Positions 14,469 through 17,967 of a stretch of 17,967 nt of DNA are shown piece after piece. The DNA lies in NCBI GenBank assembly GCA_903953065.1, contig CAJBIG010000010.1, positions 1 to 17,967 of the forward strand, written 5' to 3'. A model generated the notes under the pieces. That model worked only from the letters and a program-made list of their open reading frames with translations. It ran no database searches and had not been told where the DNA came from. This DNA is from an uncultured Solirubrobacterales bacterium. GTDB taxonomy: Bacteria > Actinomycetota > Thermoleophilia > Solirubrobacterales > Solirubrobacteraceae. Position 1 is the first letter of the stretch. The number at the start of each line of letters is the position of its first letter. The translations under genes and the position numbers were made by a program.

Positions 14469-15346
14469 CGAAGGCCGGCTTCGTCGGGCTCGCCGGTCGC
14501 CCAAATGTCGGGAAATCGACTCTTGTCAACCAGATCATCGGTGAGAAGGTCGTAATCGTCTCCGACCGTCCGCAGACAACGCGCAGGGCTATCCGCGGAA
14601 TCGCAATGCGTGGCCAGACGCAGCTCGTGATGGTCGACCTTCCCGGCTTTCAGCGCCCGCGTGATCTATTGACCGAGCGGATGCAAAGGCGAGTTGAGCG
14701 GGAGCTCAGCGAGAGCGATGCGGTGCTCTTTGTTCTCAATGGTGAAGAGGGCGTCGGCGCAGGAGATCGCTTCATCGCCGCACTGCTCAAAGAGAGCTCG
14801 AAGCCTGTGCTGATAGCCGTCAACAAGGGTGACCGCCTCAACCGCTCGCGCACGATGACGTCGCTGCTGGCGGCTGAGGAGCTTGGCTTGGACGCAGAGA
14901 TCTTTCCGATCTCTGCGAAGACGGGTGAGGGCGTTGAGCCTCTCGTCGCAAGGCTCGCCGAACTCATGCCTGAAGGCCCGCTGCTGTTCGGGGTCGATGA
15001 CCTTTCCGATCAGCCGCTGGCGATTGAGCTCGCCGAGCTGATTCGCGAGCAGATCTTGCGCCGAACCTTTCAGGAGCTCCCTCATGCGGTTGAGGTCGTC
15101 GTCGAGGAGATCGAGGAGCAACGCGAGGGTCTGCTCCGCGTGCGCGCCTTGGCTTGGGTTGAGAGCGAATCTCAGAAGGGGATTCTCGTCGGCCGCGGTG
15201 GCAAGATGGTGCGCGCGATCGGGACTGCTGCGCGCGGCGAGATTGAGAACCGTGTCGGCTCCCAGGTTCACCTTGACCTCTCGGTTCGAGTGCGTCGAAG
15301 CTGGCGCACCGATGAGGGGCTGCTCGATCGACTCGGAATCGACTGA
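14465..15346 (+). CDS. era: GTPase Era
   Basis: Era binds the 3' end of 16S rRNA and couples GTP hydrolysis to 30S maturation. The 293 residues hold GTPase motifs GRPNVGKST (11-19), the switch I region QTTRRAIRGI, DLPG (58-61), NKGD (120-123) and SAK (150-152). A C-terminal KH domain follows with LVGRGGKMVRAIG; its GRGG loop is at 243-246. Era proteins usually have DTPG at the third motif and this one has DLPG, which keeps the catalytic Asp and Gly. Two adjacent GTG codons (14462, 14465) could start it; the second gives the common GTGA four-base overlap with ybeY. No recO follows. Instead era converges on the ArsA-like gene, with 4 bases between stops. Confidence 0.97.
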   Translation: MTKAGFVGLAGRPNVGKSTLVNQIIGEKVVIVSDRPQTTRRAIRGIAMRGQTQLVMVDLPGFQRPRDLLTERMQRRVERELSESDAVLFVLNGEEGVGAGDRFIAALLKESSKPVLIAVNKGDRLNRSRTMTSLLAAEELGLDAEIFPISAKTGEGVEPLVARLAELMPEGPLLFGVDDLSDQPLAIELAELIREQILRRTFQELPHAVEVVVEEIEEQREGLLRVRALAWVESESQKGILVGRGGKMVRAIGTAARGEIENRVGSQVHLDLSVRVRRSWRTDEGLLDRLGID

Positions 15347-15350
15347 GCGT

Positions 15351-16298
15351 CTAAGCCGGCTGAGCTAACGCGTCGGCCAGCAGCGCTGCCAGCTGCTCGA
15401 GTTCGTCAGGGCCAACGGCGTGGCTCGCGATCTCTGGAAGCACGATCAGCGGGCAGTCGGCGCCGCTGCGCAGTCGATTCAGCTGATCACGCTGAAGCAG
15501 TGAGCGCGAGTGCCTCGAGTTGATCGCAGCGACGGTGCTGGCATCGACCGCGCCGCTGGCAGCCAGCTTGCCGAGATCCTCGCTGCTGAGGTTGTCCTCG
15601 ATCAGGGCGTTGGCGACGACGAGATCGGCTCCGCGGCCCAGCTGTGCCGTCAGCGCTGCCTGCAGCTCGAGTGTTTCGTTCACGGGTGTCTCTTCAAGTG
15701 TTGAGACGAGGACAATCCGGCAACGTCGGTCGTCGGCCAGCAGCTCTTCGACCTCGCGGGCCTGGTTGGCAATCGGGCCGACCCGGGCAATCTGCGCGAA
15801 AGTCGTCGGCGTTTTCAGCATCGCCAGCCCGTGTCCCGAGGCAGGCGCATCGAGAATCACGAGCTCATATCCGTCGGCGTCATCGTCCCAGCGCTCGTCG
15901 CGGCTCAGCTCGGCGGCCTTTGTGATCGTCAGCAGCTCGCGGCCTCCGGGGGCGGCGTTGATGAAGCCGGCGAAACTATTCGAGCGCACAGCAAGATCCA
16001 GCAGCGCGCGCGGGCGGATCAACTTGCCGGCCCATTCGACGAGAGCCAACTCAGGATCTATCGTGGTCGCCCAAAGCTCAGGTGCGACCTGCTCTTCGCC
16101 TCCGGGCGCTCCCGCGGTTGGGTGACCGATCAGCGCAGGTATGCGTCGCTGGCCTGAGACCTCGCAGACGATCGTCTGCTTCTTCGAGGCGGACGCGATC
16201 AAAGCGAGCGCCGCAGCGATCGTCGTCTTGCCAACGCCGCCCTTGCCGCTGACGACAATTAGCTCGCAATTAAAGATGTCGGGTTGCTGCTTTTTCAC
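15351..16298 (-). CDS. ArsA-like (anion-transporting ATPase family) P-loop ATPase
   Basis: This is a single-domain ATPase of the ArsA/GET3/MinD class. The 315 residues from the GTG at 16298 show the deviant Walker A GKGGVGKTT (18-26) with signature Lys19, a conserved Asp81 in TTIDPELAL, and the Walker B-type ILDAPASGHGLAML (148-161), comparable to DTAPTGH in ArsA. The four cysteines do not form the arsenite-binding set of classical ArsA, and no ars genes are near, so arsenite efflux is unlikely. The family resembles the paired actinobacterial proteins Rv3679/Rv3680 of M. tuberculosis, but here only one copy is visible. An upstream ATG at 16388 would add 30 residues that merely mirror crtB coding sequence; the GTG is preferred because it sits next to the P-loop and leaves a divergent promoter gap. 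Function unknown. Confidence 0.87.
   Translation of the reverse strand: MKKQQPDIFNCELIVVSGKGGVGKTTIAAALALIASASKKQTIVCEVSGQRRIPALIGHPTAGAPGGEEQVAPELWATTIDPELALVEWAGKLIRPRALLDLAVRSNSFAGFINAAPGGRELLTITKAAELSRDERWDDDADGYELVILDAPASGHGLAMLKTPTTFAQIARVGPIANQAREVEELLADDRRCRIVLVSTLEETPVNETLELQAALTAQLGRGADLVVANALIEDNLSSEDLGKLAASGAVDASTVAAINSRHSRSLLQRDQLNRLRSGADCPLIVLPEIASHAVGPDELEQLAALLADALAQPA
16284..16289 (+). promoter_or_regulatory. Possible -35 (TTGCTG) for crtB
   Basis: TTGCTG matches TTGACA at its first three positions and stands 18 bases before the TACGGT box. It lies inside the first codons of the divergent ATPase gene. Confidence 0.3.
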
Positions 16299-16307
16299 TC
16301 GGCCGTC

Positions 16308-16314
16308 TACGGTA
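16308..16314. promoter_or_regulatory. Near-symmetric -10 box TACGGTA, possible bidirectional promoter
   Basis: Read rightwards, TACGGT (16308-16313) ends 6 bases before the crtB GTG at 16320. Read leftwards, TACCGT (16314-16309) ends 10 bases before the ATPase GTG at 16298. The same seven bases therefore supply a TANNNT box on both strands. Only 21 bases separate the two start codons, so both transcripts would be leaderless or nearly so, and the two directions would compete for one site. Confidence 0.4.
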
Positions 16315-16319
16315 GGGGC

Positions 16320-17156
16320 GTGGGTTTCAGTCCAAACAAGGTTGTCAACGATTCTTATCGCAGGTGTCGGCGCATGCAGCTGCGCCACGACCCAACCTAT
16401 TTTGCTGCCACCGCATGCCTGCCAGCCGAGCGGCGGCCAGCCCTTTACGCGCTTTATGGCTATGTCCGCGGCGCCGATGAAATCGCCGACAACACTGGCC
16501 TAAACGGTCAGCGCCGCGCCGAGCTTGACGCTTGGCAGCGGGAGCTCGAAGAGGGGTTGATGCGCGGATATTCAATGCACCCTGTGATCGGCGCTCTCGT
16601 CGATGCTGGCCCGCGCTACGGGATGCCGCTCGAATTGCTCCCCGAATACATGGAATCGATGCGCGCGGACTGCGATGAGCGCGTGCGGATGCGAAGCCAA
16701 GAACAGCTCGATCACTACATGCAGGGCACTGCAACTGTCGGCCCCGTCGCCGCGCCGCTGCTCGACGCGCCCGACAGCGCGATCGTTCTGTTGAAGTTGC
16801 TCGGGGTTGCTTTCCAACTGACCAACTTCATTCGCGACGTGCCGATCGACTGGCAGATGGGCCGTATTTACCTGCCCGGCTTGGAGGAGCGCGATCTAAA
16901 TGAACGGACTGCCAGCGCTGCGCTGCGCAACCACATCGCGCAGCAGGTCCAGCGGGCGCGAGCTCTCTTCGATGAGAGTGAAGCGCTCGGTCAGCTCCTG
17001 CCCGCTCCCGTGCGCCCAGGGATCAAAGTTGCTCGCGCCGTCTATCTGAAGGTGCTTGATCGAGTCGAAGAGAACGGCTACGACGTAGTCACCCGTTCCA
17101 GTCGCTTGCGTCCGTGGGAGGCCGTTGGCGCGTCCTCCTGGGCGCTGGTTTCGTGA
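16320..17156 (+). CDS. crtB: Phytoene/squalene synthase family protein
   Basis: This head-to-head prenyl transferase condenses two prenyl diphosphates: two GGPP to phytoene, or two FPP to squalene or a related C30 product. From the GTG at 16320 it has 278 residues, near normal. It has the two Mg-binding aspartate motifs DEIAD (53-57) and DVPID (173-177), the latter within QLTNFIRDVPIDWQMGRIYLP. It also has YALYGYVRGADE and the central DHYMQGTATVGPVAAPLL. An in-frame TTG at 16284 would add 12 residues but overlaps the divergent gene; the GTG is favoured by the TACGGT box 6 bases upstream. The stop overlaps the next start (GTGA), so the two products are probably made together. Phytoene versus squalene cannot be settled from these motifs; the symbol is a best guess. 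Confidence 0.85.
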   Translation: MGFSPNKVVNDSYRRCRRMQLRHDPTYFAATACLPAERRPALYALYGYVRGADEIADNTGLNGQRRAELDAWQRELEEGLMRGYSMHPVIGALVDAGPRYGMPLELLPEYMESMRADCDERVRMRSQEQLDHYMQGTATVGPVAAPLLDAPDSAIVLLKLLGVAFQLTNFIRDVPIDWQMGRIYLPGLEERDLNERTASAALRNHIAQQVQRARALFDESEALGQLLPAPVRPGIKVARAVYLKVLDRVEENGYDVVTRSSRLRPWEAVGASSWALVS

Positions 17157-17967
17157 CCGTCCGCGCGACCTCACGTGGCGCGCAGCGAACCTCACTCGAG
17201 GGAACGCGCGCCGAGGTCCTGATCTGTGGAGCAAGCTTTGCCGGACTCGCCGTGGCAAGAGAGCTGGCCGGTAGCGGAGCGAGCGTGCTTGTCGTTGACC
17301 GTTACGAAATCGGCGAGCGTCAAACCTCAGCCTGTGCCTGCCCAACGCCGTGGCTCGAGGCGCTCGGGCTGAGCGATTCGATTAAACAGGAGCTGCCATA
17401 TATGAGCTTCACAACGCCCTCCGGCAGCGTTCGCTATCGCCTGCCATGGAGTTGGTCATCGTTCGACTACCGCCAGCTCTGTGAGCTGCTTTGGGATCAA
17501 TGCGGTCAGGCACGGTTCGAGACGGCGAAGGTCGAGGCGGTTGGTGAGCGTCAGGCAGACGGCACGATCAACGTGATTACCGACCGGGGCACAATTTCGG
17601 CACCTCTTGTCGTTGACGCTCTTGGCTGGAGGCGCGTGCTCAGCAGCCCTCACTACCAGCCGCCGCAGGCTCCGCTCTCGCGCGGGCTTGAGGTCCATCC
17701 CGAACACGATGGCTCCGGCGACGCGCTCGACATCTGGATTGAGCGATCGATCGTTCGCCGCGGCTACGGCTGGCGCGTTCCGGCCGGGGACGAGGCCCGG
17801 ATCGGCGTCGGTTCCTACGATCCGACCCAGCACGTAAAAGAACCGACGGTTGCGCTCGCCGAGCGTCTCGACCGCGACGCCGTTGCCTACCAGGGAAATT
17901 GGTTTCCGCACCGGCTCCGCGACGGTACTGAAGATGAAATCTTCTTCGCCGGCGACAGCGCCGGCCA
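17153..17967 (+). CDS. FAD-dependent oxidoreductase, geranylgeranyl-reductase-like (3' truncated)
   Basis: This is a flavoprotein likely to act on an isoprenoid or lipid. The frame is open from the GTG at 17153 to the right edge (271 complete residues, end missing). The N-terminal dinucleotide fold reads VLICGASFAGLAVARELAGSG (FAD loop GASFAG at 26-31), followed by acidic VVDRYEIGER. A region with cysteine-rich SACACPTPW comes next, then the middle substrate domain with VVDALGWRRV. The second FAD motif FFAGDSAG (264-271) is at the very edge. This pattern fits the geranylgeranyl reductase and related flavin monooxygenase-like family. It starts within the crtB stop (GTGA), so a linked role in carotenoid or other terpenoid metabolism is inferred. 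The substrate is unknown, and a cyclase or hydroxylase-type role is not excluded. Confidence 0.85.
   Translation, partial: MTVRATSRGAQRTSLEGTRAEVLICGASFAGLAVARELAGSGASVLVVDRYEIGERQTSACACPTPWLEALGLSDSIKQELPYMSFTTPSGSVRYRLPWSWSSFDYRQLCELLWDQCGQARFETAKVEAVGERQADGTINVITDRGTISAPLVVDALGWRRVLSSPHYQPPQAPLSRGLEVHPEHDGSGDALDIWIERSIVRRGYGWRVPAGDEARIGVGSYDPTQHVKEPTVALAERLDRDAVAYQGNWFPHRLRDGTEDEIFFAGDSAG

Noticed and set aside
15520..16125. Rightward frames opposite the ArsA-like gene
   Set aside because: Ser/Ala/Arg-rich translations with no family features. The minus-strand product has intact P-loop motifs, so the minus strand is the coding one.
16299..16388. Longer N-terminus of the ArsA-like ATPase starting at ATG 16388
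   Set aside because: The extra 30 residues lie antisense to the crtB N-terminus and do not resemble the family, whose proteins start just before the P-loop.
1..17967. Mobile elements, CRISPR arrays, tRNA/rRNA genes, riboswitches, CIRCE operators
   Set aside because: I looked for transposase-like products, regularly spaced repeats, tRNA-like cloverleaf ends and TTAGCACTC/GAGTGCTAA halves and saw none. Gaps between genes are 83 bases or less and leave little room for them.

Overview
The window is a gene-dense stretch of about 18 kb from a GC-rich bacterial chromosome and consists almost entirely of housekeeping genes. I infer a deep-branching actinobacterium, most likely Thermoleophilia/Solirubrobacterales. 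The grounds are high GC, frequent GTG and TTG starts, a near absence of Shine-Dalgarno sequences with TANNNT boxes just upstream of starts, and an actinobacterial-type single-domain ArsA-like ATPase. The phylum is a moderately confident inference and the class is tentative.

Layout, left to right: the C-terminal half of leuS, cut by the window edge. Then comEA-comEC (DNA uptake) and holA (DNA polymerase III delta), read rightwards, with rpsT (ribosomal protein S20) convergent to holA. Next murJ (lipid II flippase) and lepA (EF4). Then hrcA-dnaJ-prmA (heat-shock repressor, chaperone, L11 methyltransferase), a lipoprotein cytochrome c, a GatB/YqeY-domain gene, and the tightly packed phoH-ybeY-era group (rRNA maturation and 30S assembly). 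A leftward ArsA-like ATPase converges on era. It diverges from a phytoene/squalene synthase gene that overlaps the start of an FAD-dependent geranylgeranyl-reductase-like gene, which runs off the right edge.

Functionally, most of the window serves translation and ribosome quality (leuS, rpsT, lepA, prmA, phoH, ybeY, era, possibly yqeY), protein folding (hrcA, dnaJ), envelope synthesis (murJ), replication (holA) and DNA uptake (comEA, comEC). The right end changes theme to isoprenoid lipid or pigment synthesis beside an orphan P-loop ATPase of unknown role. There is no gene-free stretch over 300 bases; the longest gap is about 83 bases, between leuS and comEA.

I saw no mobile element, CRISPR array, tRNA or rRNA gene, and no clearly new multi-gene system. 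The most interesting signals are regulatory. A -10-like TANNNT box lies 6-12 bases upstream of many non-overlapping starts, which suggests widespread leaderless transcription. In two places the box includes the stop codon of the preceding gene. A near-symmetric TACGGTA box between the ATPase and crtB could fire in both directions.
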